Positions 47,433 to 60,104 are shown, numbered from the stretch's first letter. The stretch is DNA of 64,000 nucleotides from Plantago major (GCA_026545765.1 CM048840.1:9000765-9064764), one strand, 5' to 3'. Notes: generated by a model from the sequence alone, not told the origin. A program made the numbers and translations.

Positions 47433-47629
47433 GGGCTTTTGGTTCTATAAATAATCTCCTCATACATCACATTTTTACACCACAACTCTCCATTCAAACG
47501 TTCTTCTTCCTTAAAACATACTATCAAATACTTTGCAATCCAATCAGTGTTAAATGTCAGGAATCTGGAAGGTAAAGTTATGATAATACATTAATAAACC
47601 GTAGTATATTTGATTGCTTATCTTTCTCT

Positions 47630-49970
47630 ATGAATTCTAACACTCCGACTATTCTCATTTCCGTACAGAAACTCAGTAAAGGTGGTTCATCCAAAGATGG
47701 CGGTGCTGAAGATAAAAGACGGGGCAAGAAGAACGTAAAGGATATCCCGTCGGTACCAGTCGACCAGTATTCTGGACGCTCGAGAGAGATTCGTGGACGG
47801 GAAAGAGGGCCCATACCTGCTTCAGCGAGATCTAGAAGTTCCAAATTGATGGCCAATGAAGAATTAAGTTCTGATGATACGGAGAACTTAATAGAGGACT
47901 CCTACGAGTCACCCGAAACTATCGACACACAAACAAGGAACAGACTTGAAAGTGAAATCCCTCTGTAGCAGGGGGCAGATGACTTTTGAGATGACACATC
48001 GCCTGAAGCGGGTAACAATTTTAAAACCAATTCATACCGGCCATCTACACATTTCAACCAACCCAATTCGTACCGGGCATCTCCGCATTTAAATGATGAT
48101 GTCCCTCCATTCAACGTATCTGGTTATTCTCAAATGAGTGACCCCACTGAAGGAGAGGGTGGAAGCAGCCAGTGTGGAGAGGAAGCTCCTAATAATGCCA
48201 CTAATCAACCCTGGAGACCGCTAACACAAGGTATTGATGGAGGCCCGACAAATGCGGAGTTACTCACAGGATTTCTAGGCCACATCGCTCACTCCATATG
48301 GATGGGAAATGTAAGTCATTTAATTCTATATCTTTAAAATCCGAGTATTCATATTTACTATTGTTAACTCATTATTATTTACTATTTACGTTAAAATGCC
48401 ACAGGACCGCGATATTCTAGAGGGGTTTCAGCAATACCGTAAATTAAGCAAGTTCAAAGACTATTTAAACGACGATGTCTTGTTGTCGACAATGACCATC
48501 TCTCACACTTGCCCATTTATGCACCAAGATCAACATGCCTTTGATTAGTGCATTTGTTGAGCGGTGGCATCCTGAAACTAATAGCTTTCACTTGCCATTC
48601 GGTGAGATGACTATAACCCTGCATGATGTCCACTATCTGTTAGGAATTCCTGTTCATGGTCGTGCGGTTAAGGTGGAAACGAACTACCCAGAGACGCTCA
48701 AGCTCTCATTATCAACTCATATGCAACTGAATGATGCATCATTGAAGGCCAACTTTAAAAGTGCTGGGTTCAAGCGTAGCACAATTGAGGCCGTTTTAAA
48801 AGCACAAACTCTTCCACCTCCTTCACATGCTATCATGTACTTGTTGTGGTTGATAGGCACATCGCTATTTGTCGACAAGAGTGGTCATCGAAAATTCGGA
48901 TTTCTACCGTTCCTACATCAGCTGGATGAGGTTCATATGTACGCATGGGGAGCTGCTGCACTTGCCAATCAGTATAGAAAGTTGGGAATTGCATCACATA
49001 TTGACTGCAAACAAATAGATGGATGTCTCTCACTCGTGCAGGTTTTTTACATCCCGTATATTATTTATACATTTTTTCGTAACTTTAAAAAAGAATACAT
49101 TTTTTATTGAAGTCTTTATACGATTTCAGATGTGGATCTACAAGCACTTTCCTGGTTTTGAATCATGGAACTTGGGAATCATCGACCAAGATCAAACTGC
49201 TCTACATCTTGCATACAGAAGTGCCCTGGACAATGTTCCTGCAAATGAAGTCTGTCATGAAATTTATCAAGCTAGTCTTCATTATCATTTAAACTCTATT
49301 ATGATTATTTACTTATGTTACTTACCTCATATGTAATAGGTTATTTGGACACCATATGGACAAAGAGCGGAGGAAACTGTCCCCATTTCTCAATTTAGGG
49401 GAATTATTCATTGTTTAAAGATTACGGAGGCTTACATGCCATACCGTGTTATGCGCCAGTTCGGATACCCCCAATTCATTCCTCAACCACTCATAACACC
49501 AATGATTGTGCAAAGGCCACCACAACCTTCACTCTATCGATGTTCTTATCGTCCTGGAGACTCATTCGAGAACTTTCAGACCGCTCGATGTAATTTTCAT
49601 CTCCAAACACTTCGAGTTCATTACGGACCTGAAGCTCTTCCAACATATCAGGACTGGTTTCGCCCAAGGACGCATATGCAAGTGACACGCCAAGAATCAT
49701 TTACTCGAAGGGCACATTACCGACCAGCCGACATGAATCCTACCGTGGTATGGTTCCTAAACATTCAATACATATACATACACGACGTTACCATTTCATC
49801 AAATCCTTACGTTCTGTGTTTTATATTTGTAGAGGATACAATGGCTTGGGGCTAAACTTGCACAAATAACTGAGCCAAGCAGGCGTTATATGAGCCAGAA
49901 AGACGTATTCGACATTGTCGATGAAATTTGTGAACACTTTGAAGATGTTATTCCATTACGTAGTCAATAG
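47630..49970 (+). pseudogene. Plant mobile domain (PMD, MAIN-like) protein gene inside the Mutator-like element
   Basis: Plant mobile domains occur in MAIN/MAIL-type host proteins and in transposons; their biochemical role is unclear. Exons inferred: 47630-48310, 48405-49041, 49130-49249, 49340-49747, 49833-49970, all with GT...AG introns. The first exon codes a low-complexity, Ser/Arg-rich N-terminus with two in-frame stops (47966-47968 and 47987-47989). Near 48500-48540 the frame shifts into the mobile domain proper: SAFVERWHPETNSFHLPFGE, TLHDVHYLLGIPV, LLWLIGTSLF, then MWIYKHFPGFE, VIWTPYG and YRVMRQFGYPQ. The last exon ends IPLRSQ just before the right TIR. Alternative start sites after the stops could still give a domain-only protein. 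Confidence 0.82.
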
Positions 49971-49986
49971 TCATGGCATGTAATAT

Positions 49987-50472
49987 TTTCTATTCAAGTT
50001 CGTTCGTGTTCAAATTGTAACCTTTTATTCGGAAGCATTTCGATTCAAGTTCGAATTAAAGTTAAAGTTGCAAATTCAAATTTTAAAAAAAAATATTGCC
50101 GGTCAAACGGGCCATTTTAATTGGAAAAAAAAAGTTGGAAAAAAAAAGAAAAAATTAAAAGTTGCAAAAAAAAAAAAAAAAAAGGCCGGTTCTCAAAACC
50201 GGCCATTTCATGATTTTTTTTCCCCCAATTTCTCTACATATTTTTCAACTTTTTTCACTTTTCACCAAAAAAAAAGCGAAAATTTTTTGATGTTTTTTAT
50301 TGTTGAAATTTGTATTCAATCGTGCATGTTAATGTTATTGTGTTTGTGTAAACGAGTTATTTCGATTTTACGTTAATTTTTAAAGTTTTTTTTGAATTAA
50401 GGGCATTTTTAGTAAGTATGCAAATAATTAGTGCTGCGTTTAGCCAAAAAGGTGTTGCGTTTAACAACACCC
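49987..50472. repeat. Right TIR of the Mutator-like element
   Basis: 486 bp, inverse of 43671-44226. It holds only one GGCCGGTT foldback, where the left TIR holds two, which explains part of the length difference. Confidence 0.88.
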
Positions 50473-50481
50473 TTATTGATT

Positions 50482-51300
50482 TAGTTCCTAACAATATAGT
50501 CACTTTGTGCTCTCAATAGGTTGACATTTCGATACATGATTCCCATATAAGAAAATAAAAATATCATACTCCATTTGCCCGTTTAAAATTGGGACATACT
50601 GTTTTGGGGGGTTTTAATTACGGATATAGATAAATAATGATAAAAATGTAAAATGGTTAAAAATGTAAAATAGTTAAAAATGTACCGTGTTCGATCTCTA
50701 TCAGTAAGTAAATTAGATAGGTTATTATTGTCATTGACGAAATGTGCCTGATGTAACTTTTAACTTAGTAAAAGATATACAGGTGTGTAAGTTGATGACG
50801 TATATGAGTTTTAATATAAATTGATTTTTTCGAAAGATCTCTAACTATTAAAAAGAAAATATGCCATCATTATATACTATTTAAATTATTCCGCAGTAAT
50901 TTATGTATATATTAAAAAATGGAAAATAAAAACATGTCATCATGCATATATTAACAATAAACAAATTTGAAAAGATTCAATGGGATTATTTATTGTATTT
51001 TTTTAATAATGATTGAAACACTATTTAATAATAATGAGTAAATATTGAAAAACGGGCCTGGGGGATCTGATACTCCCTAGGTCGGGAAGCTCTCTCCAAT
51101 CTTTTATATACTTCCTTGATCTCCATAACGGACCCGAGGGTGGGGGTCTGGCATATACTCTTTAGGCGGAGAAACTCTCTCTACTATTCTGATCTCCGTG
51201 ATGGGACCCGGGGATATACTCTACTGGGAAACTCTTCAACATTCTCTCTTTCTTGAACTCCTTGATAGGACCCGGGAGGGGGGGGGGGAGAAAAAACCGT
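50482..51300. other. Intergenic, nothing recognised
   Basis: AT-rich up to 51050, then GGACCCGRGG-type repeats (51060-51290) with three imperfect copies of an ACTCTCTCYACTATTCTGATCTCC-like phrase cut short here. A G-run lies near 51275. No gene supported. Confidence 0.4.
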
Positions 51301-51319
51301 AGCATGTGAAATTATGTTG

Positions 51320-51848
51320 TTAGAATAATAAATTTGGTGTTTTTGGTGGGGTGACACATACCACCGAGGGGTTGAACAATAATTTTGTGTGTGTATGGTG
51401 GGGTGATCACATACCACCGCGGTTGAATAATAATTTTGGGTTGTGACTTTTGTATTTTATTTTGGGTCGATTTGAGGAGTACAATTAAAAAAAAACATGT
51501 ATCTATTAAAAACATATATCTATTACTACTAATTAACAGGTCGGTACGGTGGTACCCAATACAAAATATGTGTTACAACCCATCGGGTCCCGAACGGGTT
51601 CAACCTGGATCTTACCCTTTCAAATCATATCCGTCATGATGAGTTGTATTTTTACATTTTCTATAGTTAGCATAAATAAAAACTCAATGATGTAATATGG
51701 ATGAAGAAGGACTATCCACCGACAACACGACCAATGTTGTTTACATAAGTTTGACTACATTATTTTTTAATTAATTTATTTTATCCTCCAATTTCTATTT
51801 ATTATTAAAAGTAAACTATACCGTGGCGATGTCACGGGTTACTACTAG
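51320..51848 (+). mobile_element. Helitron-like 3' end, copy 1
   Basis: Ends with hairpin CCGTG (51821-51825) / CACGG (51833-51837) and CTAG at 51845-51848, followed by T, as in Helitrons. The preceding 500 bp recur at about 59930-61807, so this is a repeat family. The 5' end was not identified and no Rep/helicase is encoded. Confidence 0.6.
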
Positions 51849-52051
51849 TATCAGTATTAAATGTGAAATTGAGTCTTTGTAAAATGTATGATAAAGAAGA
51901 CAAAGAACTTCGATAGTTGTGATTTGTAAATTAAGTAAAGTTGAGGCATCATTTTCCCATTTTGTAGTTGCGTCGGAATCTATTTCTCATCTGCTTCACA
52001 CTCCAACAACGATCAGACACTGACTCACTAGAGCTTCGGCTGCAATCAACA

Positions 52052-54951
52052 ATGGAAAGGATTCGGAGGGCATCTCACGCTGGTTCCTGGTATACCGACA
52101 ATCGTAAGTCTCCCAATTCATCATCATCATCACATTTTCTCAATTTATCAAAAATACCAACTTTTGTTCTTCTGAACTTCGTTTCTTGTTCAGCCAACAA
52201 ATTGACCCAAGAACTCGACGGATGGCTTGCTTCTTCAGGCCTGGTCAAGTCTCGCGATGTCAGAGGCGTAATTGCTCCGTAAGTAATCACTAAACTGTGT
52301 AAAGATTAGATTTTTATTACCAAAGAAGCTGTAATCTATGCCTCTAACGCAGTTTTAGCTTCTGGGCTTCAACCTTTTGAACTCAATAGTCATGCAGGTT
52401 ACTCCTACTCTGGTCGTGCAGCTGCTTATGCTTTCGGGAACATCGATCCTGCTAACATGTGTGTGTTTTTTACTCTTTTGTTGTGTGTATTGTGTTGGTT
52501 TATGATAGTGTGATTAAGGTGTATGATAGATTGTTTGTTTGGCAGTACTCGGGTGTTTCTTCTTGGCCCTTCTCACCATTATTATACTTCCAAGTGTGCC
52601 CTTTCGAAGGCCACCGTTTACAAGACGCCTATAGGAGACTTAACTATTGATCAAGAAGGTAGAATTTTTTGTATTTATGTTGCTGACTTGTTGCCGTGTC
52701 TGTTTGGTATGCCCTACGTTGTGATCTTATACTGAAGAATTACTTGACTGTGAGACGAGTGTGATGAGTGATGAAACGTATATGTTTTAGAGAGGATTGG
52801 TGTCGGTTGCTTTGAGTTGTTCAGATTTTTTGTATGCGACTGTAATCCTTCTGTTGGTCGTTGGGTTTGGTTTTCTGCTGTTTCTATGCGTCAATGAAGC
52901 AAATATAATGGCAATCACTAAAAAAAAGTGGTCTTTATATTTCATCTCATGTAAAGTCTGATTAGGATGTCAAGTATAGATTGCAAACACTTGATCTTTA
53001 GAATTTATGAACTCTTTGTAGTTTGAAATGTTACTTCAATTTCTGAGTCTCTGACTACCTTGAATAATCTTAAGATGACAGTAAGACGTCATCATAATGT
53101 TTACCGCTGTAGGCATTACATTGTGTACTTTTTTCATGTGTAGTCAATGAGGAACTGAAAGCCACAGGGAAGTTTGAAATGATGGATCTTCATGTTGATG
53201 AAGCTGAACATAGCATGGAAATGCACTTGCCATATCTAGTTAAAGTATTCCAGGGGTATGATTTTTGCCAGTTTCTAAGACATTATCTAGTTCGTTTCTT
53301 GAATTGTCTGATACGTTGGAAGTTTCTGTACAGGTTTCCCGTGAAGATCGTGCCAATTTTGGTGGGCGCTCTCAGTGCTGAAAACGAAGCTAAATTTGGT
53401 CAATTGTTAGCGAAATATGTGGATGACCCTACTAATTTCTTTTCGGTGTCTTCAGATTTTTGTCACTGGGGCTCTCGGTATGTAATATTCTGAACCTTTA
53501 ATTTCTAATGTAGTCCTCTTTCATGGCAATCATAAACCTTACATATCTGATTCTGTTAGATTTCATGGAAAACTTCTGATAATTTCATCATATGAATATG
53601 TTAGTTGTGGAATCATGTATTTCTCCAAGTATGGTCAAGGTTTTTCATTTAATTTATTTATATCATTTTAATTTTTAAAGATAACAATGATCAAGGTTAA
53701 TTTTAAAGATAACTGTTAGTTCCAGTGATTGTCTGTTTGTTTTTGTAACAAGACAAGAACCAATATTTCCCATTACATTACAAGAGAATCTGCAAATATT
53801 CTGTTCTTGCACGTTTCTGTTCCCTATTCCTGTTATCAGCTTCTATCAACGGCAAATGATTGATAGAAGATCTTTATGAAAAGTTTCATAGTTTTGCTGT
53901 TTTTGTCTAGCTTCAACTACACACACTATGACAAGAAACATGGAGCTATTCACAAATCCATTGAGGCATTGGATAAAATGGGCATGGAATTAATTGAAAC
54001 TGGAGATCCGGATTCATTCAAAAAGTATCTCTTGGAGACTGACAATACTATATGTGGACGGCATCCAATTAGTGTTTTTCTCCATGTAAGTATCTTTCTT
54101 CACTTGGTGTTAAATATTACCAGATCAATTGAACAAGTTGTTTCCACCTTCTGCACTTCCCTAACTGTGAAACCTCCTGTTATATTATATACAACACCAT
54201 TAGTAATTTAAGGACCAACATGGATTATTCGACAAACAGTAAGTTGTTTCTAGTTTGTACTTTACATGAAATACATAAGCTAGCTAAAAAGAAACTAAGC
54301 TCCTTAGATACATATTCCATGAACCCCTTTTACATACTTATGAGTAAATTAATCTCATTTAAGTTCTTCCTGATATTGGTAAGTGAATTGAACTGTTTCA
54401 GGTTTTATGCAAGTCAAAAAAATTCACGACTCATTTACCACCTTCTGCATTTTGTAGTTAAAGGCCAAAATTAGTTTTGGGCACGGATCTTAGTCAGTTA
54501 TTTGTCAAATGTCATTTATTAAAAATTGGTTCAATTGTGAAATACAGATTTATTAGTAGTGATACGGATCAATATAATATAATAATCATGATATACTATC
54601 AATGTTATATTATCAAATCAAATAATAATTGATATAAAATTTATTAGTGGTTCATGTACCTATGATTTAGTAAAAAAAAAAATTGATCTAAGACAAATAT
54701 TTTGCACTATAATGTATCCAAGATTGACCTAGCCGTATTTAAACTGTTTGAAGTGTAGTTACATGTCCTGCGTTCTACTTTTCTTGATTGTCTAACCACT
54801 TTGTATATATTTCAAATCTGACCAGATGGTGAAGCATAGCTCAACCCCGATAAAGATTAAATTCCTGCGATACGAACAGTCAAGCCAGTGCAAATCCATG
54901 AGAGACAGCAGTGTAAGCTATGCATCAGCAGCAGCAAAGGTAGATGCTTAA
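52052..54951 (+). CDS. MEMO1-like protein
   Basis: Homologue of animal MEMO1, a conserved cytosolic protein related to class III extradiol dioxygenases; its role in plants is poorly known. Eight exons with GT...AG introns: 52052-52103, 52194-52278, 52390-52458, 52546-52658, 53144-53255, 53334-53477, 53911-54085, 54826-54951. Phases join cleanly to 291 aa, the family's usual length. Start MERIRRASHAGSWYT is the family N-terminus. Conserved site residues are seen in APHAGYSYSG, GPSHHYY, DEAEHSMEMHLPY, SDFCHWGSR and TICGRHPI (His, His, Asp/His, Cys). Ends SYASAAAKVDA. No lesion found, so it is probably functional. Introns 4 and 7 are the longest. Confidence 0.95.
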
Positions 54952-55830
54952 ATAAGTGGAGGAACTGTAATCAGGATTTCTACTCTTTGGACTGATGTAA
55001 CCTTCACCTTTGATTCTCTGTGTCTATAATTCAACTGCTGTCCTCCTGTTGGTGAATAAATATCAAACTACCGATTCCTATCTGCTAATGAAATTTCGAT
55101 TTCTATTCACTGGGTTACTGTTTTGTTCATTTGCCAAAAGATTATACACACTTAGTTTAATTTCATTATTGCTAGCAGTACTAAACCACGAAATGTAACA
55201 TACAATGCTACCAACTTGGTGTTCTAAACAAGCTTTCTCATATCAGTGCAATCAAATTCGACTATGTAGTGAAGCAATACACGACCACATGCTCCACTTG
55301 TTCCTTCTACTGGGGATTTAAATTGTTGGAAAAGCCACTCTTACTTTTAAACCAGTAAAGAAATTTATTTCTGTATATTTTGAGCTCATCAATCTTGCAA
55401 CTTTCAATCTTGATATTTTGGTGGTGGGGAGGATTTTGAGCTCATCAACTGAGGCATGAATATATTGATGGTGATTGGTGACACACTTCTTGGTTCCATG
55501 CTTGCTTTCTGCATTGCTGATTATAACAGAGTTTTTTTTTTCTTTCCTGAGATATGTCTGATTAGTTTGTTTGTGTTGTTTAGTTCATGATGTTAGTAGT
55601 TTTGTGAACATGGTTTAAAGTTGAAACTTCAGAGTACTTCTAATATATACTGAAACAGTGATTCTTCTGGTTACTTATTTTGTGGTATTAACTGTTTGGT
55701 TTTTTATATATTATTCCCTGCACTTGATAGGATCCGGTTCTGTATTTTCTTCTTTGCCTGCATATTTGCTGTACTAGACTGAGTAAAAAATTGGGCCTTA
55801 GTTGCATCTTTTACTGCTTTAGCAATCTAG
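54952..55830. other. 3' flank of the MEMO1-like gene and upstream part of the acidic-protein gene
   Basis: No further exon could be assigned. A 3' UTR for the MEMO1-like gene probably occupies the first 200 bp. Earlier exons of the acidic-protein gene should lie here or be lost; none was recognised. Confidence 0.4.
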
Positions 55831-56044
55831 GACGTTGGCCCTTGAAGAAGATGGTGGAGAGGAAGGGAACAAGAAGGCAGGCGATGATGATGATGATGAT
55901 CCTGAAGATACGCCTGGAGCAAATGGCGGTGGAGATGAAGTGGATGACGATGGAAGTGAAGAGGAAGACGAGGAAGAGGAAGAAGAAGATGATGAAGAAG
56001 AGGAGGAAGAAATTCCCCAGCCAAAAGCGAAGAGGAGGAAATGA
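55831..56044 (+). CDS. Last exon of an acidic, nuclear-type protein
   Basis: An acceptor (CAATCTAG, ends 55830) is followed by about 70 codons, starting R-T-L-A-L-E-E-D in frame, very rich in Asp and Glu and ending PQPKAKRRK, a basic tail that could be a nuclear localisation signal. The pattern (Asp/Glu runs, a PGANGGG-type spacer, KKRK-like end) fits a plant family often labelled prothymosin-like or VHS3-like, whose function is unknown. The N-terminal exon(s) were not found, so the gene may be partial or have a long first intron. Confidence 0.55.
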
Positions 56045-56406
56045 GATTGCAACCAGTGTTACAATCGATAAGACATGGGAAGCTTGGAATCTACTTGTGT
56101 AACTGAGACTTCAGTTTAATTTGATGGATGATGTAAAAATATGAATGTTCTCCCAAAAAAATGAAAAAGAAAAAAACGAAAATCCAGAATGATCGAAAAA
56201 TGATCTTTGTGGAGTAGAAACCAATCTTTGATACTCCAATCAGTAGACCTGAATTCTTGAATGAACAAATTAAACAAAACAAATAAAAAGTTCTTGAATG
56301 AATAATCCAACAAGGTGCTATATGCCTAGAGTAAGCCTAATTTGTGATCATTAGTATTCTGTAAAGCCAAAACATAGCAAACACAAATCTACAGATACAT
56401 CTATAG

Positions 56407-56893
56407 CTAGCTGCAAGATTGTTGCAGAGAATAAGGTAGAAACCTTGCTCTGTGACTCCAGACATACGTGAAGGTGACTGACGTCTCAGGACCAATCGGG
56501 AGGCCATTGTTAACAACACAAAGATTTCCCATCCTGTGTAAAACAGAAGAATTGATCTTTCTGAGGGATTGGAATCCAGGACAATACAGTTTAACCTCTT
56601 CAAACACACATGGACATTTGTTAGAAATCGTCACATTCCATTCTCGCATGAGCCGTATTCTCTTCCCAGTTAGAAACTGATGGACTGTAACATTTTCCGG
56701 GGTGCATTTCTCTGTATTTGGCATGAAAACTGAATAGTAGTAGTTGTTAGTTTAATAGTTCTAAGAAATTGAAAGAAAAGAAAAGAAAGATTAAAAAAAG
56801 AAACTTATCAGATGAAGGCTAAGGAACAAGCTTACCTCTGTTCATAAGACAAAGAAACAGAATGAAGAATATCATCTTTATGATGGTTTTCAT
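56407..56893 (-). CDS. TPD1-like secreted Cys-rich protein
   Basis: TPD1 (TAPETUM DETERMINANT 1) and relatives are small secreted proteins; TPD1 acts as a ligand for a receptor kinase in anther cell fate. Exon 1 (56836-56893) codes a hydrophobic signal peptide, MKTIIKMIFFILFLCLMNR. An intron (56730-56835, GTAAG...TTCAG) leads to exon 2 (56407-56729). The mature part shows WNVTISNKCPC, VKLYCPGFQS, LCVVNNGLPI and a final QQSCS, the usual six-plus Cys spacing of the family. 126 aa, no lesion. The gene is probably functional; whether it acts in anthers cannot be judged. Confidence 0.85.
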
Positions 56894-57490
56894 TGTGAAA
56901 TGCAAAATGCAACTCGTGTCATTTACAAGCATAAATTGTAGAAAATAATATGAATGTGAGAAACTGTAAAAAAAAAAAAAAAAGTGTTCTTGTAGGCTAT
57001 CTTTTTAGGTATGATGAGGTTGGTTATGTGCATATATTGTGTGAACCAATAATTAATATACTATAGAGGTTCTCATCATATAATTGGTTGTACTTCTATA
57101 ATCTTTGACCATTAGGGGTTAATTATAAATATTTGCCCATTTATTTATTAATTTCTAAAATGGAATTACTAAACATTATGTTTGCGAAAACTAGTTACTA
57201 TATAACTTCCAATGAATTAAAAAATCTGCAAGAATATCTTTTGTAATAATTGTGCTTACGCTATCTATCTAAATAATCATATAATAAAAGTGGTGACCTA
57301 TGTGATCAAAAATGCATGTTACATTGACAAAATATGATGTGGCATGTCTCTTTGAATTTCATGGAGTTTCATTTACAAAATTAAAGCAAAAAGAAAATAG
57401 TAATTTACAAGTGTACAATTTATTTTTGGTATGTTAACTGTATACATAGTTTTTATTAAATCACATATAACTTTACCTGCAAAACTCTCT

Positions 57491-57521
<31 letters not shown>
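56894..57521. other. Intergenic upstream of the TPD1-like gene, ends in (AT)n
   Basis: AT-rich; would contain the promoter of the TPD1-like gene, but no certain box was placed. Near 57270-57300 TCATATAATAAAAGTGGTG resembles a Helitron 5' end phrase. An (AT)n run of about 30 bp (57493-57521) borders the TRIM. Confidence 0.4.
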
Positions 57522-57525
<4 letters not shown>

Positions 57526-58113
57526 ACGACCCGGCCACTAATGGGCGAGATAGCGATCCACCACTCGGTATGATATTGTCATTTGGTAGGGCCATGGATT
57601 TATTTTGGGTTTCCAAAAGCGCCATCTGTGGGAAGTGGTGTCTACATATACCCTTCATCTCTTTCACTCTCAAGCGATGTGGGATGGTGGGTATTACAAT
57701 CTACCCCCCTTAAATTCTCGACGTCCTCGTCGAGCTTTCATGGGGGTCACTGTTTGTCCCGAGACCAACCATCCGTGCAGGACTCTAGAGGTGGCCCCTA
57801 CGGGCTCAAGAGTTGGCTCCCACCACCCATACAGTGTAGCACTTTGCCCCGCATGGCACTTAGTTCCCGCAATTCCAGATAGTTCCGCTCGGATACCATT
57901 TGTAACGACCCGACCACTAATGGGCCGAGACCCGGCCCGTTGGGCCGGCAAGGTTACGCATGACAGTCCCACCACTCGGTATGATATTGTCCGCTTTGGA
58001 CCGCCTCAGATTTGTTTTGTTTTCCCAAAAGGCCATCTGTGGGAGAATGGTGGTCTACATATATACACTTCATCTCTTTCACTCTCAAGCGATGTGGGAT
58101 GTTGGGTATTACA
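57522..58113 (-). mobile_element. TRIM-type miniature LTR element
   Basis: Two LTR-like copies, 57522-57698 (177 bp) and 57901-58113 (213 bp), both TGTAACGACC...GTATTACA on plus. Read on minus, TGGTATCCGAGCGGAAC, close to the plant initiator-Met tRNA primer site, directly follows the 57901-58113 LTR, and a polypurine tract (AAGGGGGGTAGAT) precedes the other LTR, so the element is on minus. Interior only about 200 bp, no coding. Flanks ATATA and ATCTA match at 4 of 5. Confidence 0.85.
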
Positions 58114-58119
58114 ATCTAT

Positions 58120-59597
58120 CGTGAGATGGGCTCACGCCAATACGAAGCCTCAATTTACTTACAAACAAAAAAAACAGTTTGAAATAGTGGTAGAGCAGTA
58201 AAAGGAAATAAATCAGATACTTTAATATCCGAACAGAACAATAACAATTGTCTCAAAAGTCGGACCACTCGTACAGAGTCAAAACAAACTACAGAGTCAA
58301 CGTCTAAACCAAAAAGGAAATCCTAAGAAATGACAGAACTCAAACTTCCGAGCAACCACGCTGAACTCGTCCAACACTAAGGATCATCTGGAAAAAAAAA
58401 TGTGTAAGGGTGAATCTCCTAGCACTTTTACCGGATCAAGCAGCGTAATAAAACATACATATTTACATACACACTATAACAATTCACATATCCAAAATCA
58501 GAACATGGAGTACTTTCACAAAACAGTAAGATGGTAGTTTAGCTCAATCAGATTTTACACTAAGCCACTATTAGATCCCGTGGCAGGGAAGATGACATAC
58601 ATAATAAGATGAGGTTTCCCGAAGGAAACATAAGCGAGGTTTCCTAAGCGAAACAATAACGGTGAGTTCCTCGCGGAAAGACGATAAGCGATGGGAAGTA
58701 TACTTCTATGCCAATAAACCCTCATGAGAGGTCAGTACAGAGCGTAGGCAAAACTGAGAGCCAAAACATATTTTATCTCCATGTACATAAACATAATTTT
58801 CACACATCACATGCATCATAAAACATACTTTTGGGAATTCACATACTTGATCCTTTTTTTCAAATAGACTATTATACCAAGTCCAATTACTTATATAATA
58901 ACCACAAGTTGTTTGTCAATTGAAAACTATACATATATACATTTTATATCGGAAAATAAAACCAAAAGTGTCAAAGAAACCCCTTACCGTGAAATCTCCA
59001 ATTTCACCTATACGATCCCAATTTGAACGATCCAGTACAATATAATTCGATCAAAGGAGCTACTACTCCACCAGGTCCAGTCTAATCCAATCTCATCTAA
59101 TCCAATCTCATTACCCGTACATGAGTTGCAAGGTGTAAGCATGGTTCCTTTAACCAAATACAAGAAATCGTTAATCCTTAATTAACTGCAAACTTAGGCT
59201 CATGATTAACAGCAAATAAACTAACCAAAATTCCTCACCATAGTACGTCCAAATCCTTGAAATTGATCTCCAAAAGTACACACACTCAATTTATTTTTAG
59301 CGGCCAGGTGAATAGCAGTATGTCCGTCTGTCTGTCCTCGAAAACCTTTGATGGCAAAAGTCTAATTGACCTAACACTATACAAGCTCGGGCCCAACTAT
59401 TCAATAACTATTCGATACACCTCTTTGGGCTTTTATACTGGTCCAAATCCAATCCAATAAATTAACAATAGCCCGTCTGAATTTATCGAATCAATAAAAT
59501 AATGAGTTATAAAATCCCGTATAGAAACTCAAGTCCAAATAATTTCTCATCTCCAACTAAATCCAAATAGACGGTCCAATAAAAATTTCGGGATTTT

Positions 59598-59600
<3 letters not shown>
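58120..59600 (-). mobile_element. LTR-like dispersed repeat (family of 24466-25779)
   Basis: On minus it starts TGTAAAATCCCG (ending at plus 59600). The block near 58385-58440 reads on minus GATCCGGTAAAAGTGCTAGG then AGATTCACCCTTACAC, matching the insertion in the copia-1 LTR. Contains AGCGAGGTTTCC / GAGGTTTCCCG-type short repeats near 58610-58680. No coding frame. The opposite end is masked by the adjoining TRIM. Confidence 0.55.

Positions 59601-59660
<60 letters not shown>
59601..59660. repeat. (AT)n microsatellite
   Basis: About 60 bp of pure AT repeats followed by a T-run. A shorter AT run lies at 57493-57521, on the far side of the TRIM and LTR-like repeat. Confidence 0.95.
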
Positions 59661-59668
<8 letters not shown>

Positions 59669-60104
59669 TTTGAAGACTCTTTAGATAATCGTCTTATTAG
59701 TTTTATTACACTTCGTCACTATAGTATAAGCACGATCAATATCACCTATGATTAATGTAAATTTAATCATGTGATATACAGTAGTTATTAGCAAATATTA
59801 ATAACATGTATGAAGGGTGAATTTAACTATGTAAAGTAATAAAATATTACCTTTTGATGTATCCCTCTCCATGTTGAATGGATCATTGTAGAGAACGTTT
59901 GTAACATCTTCAATAGTAGTAAAAATTATGTTTGTACAATAATAATTTGTGTGTGTGATGGGGTGATCATATACCACCACGGATTGTTGGGAAAAAACCT
60001 ATTGACCACAGGTGCGAACGCAGAAAATTTGGTCAGGGGTAGCGAGATTTATGATTTATAAGATTAAAAAAAATGTCTTACAAATAAAATATAAAATTTA
60101 CTCT

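Larger units (their letters stand above)
43671..50472. mobile_element. 6.8-kb Mutator-like element with transposase-OTU and plant mobile domain genes
   Basis: Long terminal inverted repeats, 43671-44226 and 49987-50472, face each other. Both contain GTTAAACGCAACACC and GGCCGGTTCTCAAAACCGGCC. Candidate 9-bp target copies are TTAATGATC (43662-43670) and TTATTGATT (50473-50481), matching at 7 of 9, so the exact ends are not certain. Between them lie a transposase gene with C-terminal OTU domain (minus), a plant mobile domain gene (plus) and a divergent centre filled by a short tandem array. The genes end 148 bp (transposase) and 17 bp (mobile domain) from the TIRs, so both belong to the element. 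Each has stops or frameshifts, so the copy is probably not autonomous now. Confidence 0.88.

Noticed and set aside
41490-51848. One large Helitron containing the Mutator-like element
   Set aside because: A 5'-end-like phrase at 41490 and the 3' end at 51848 cannot be shown to belong to the same copy.
55819-56052. Minus-strand poly-Ser and poly-His frames
   Set aside because: Shadows of the Asp/Glu-rich exon on plus.
57583-58201. Overlapping plus-strand frames of 99 and 198 codons
   Set aside because: They run through both LTRs and interior of the TRIM, which is non-coding.
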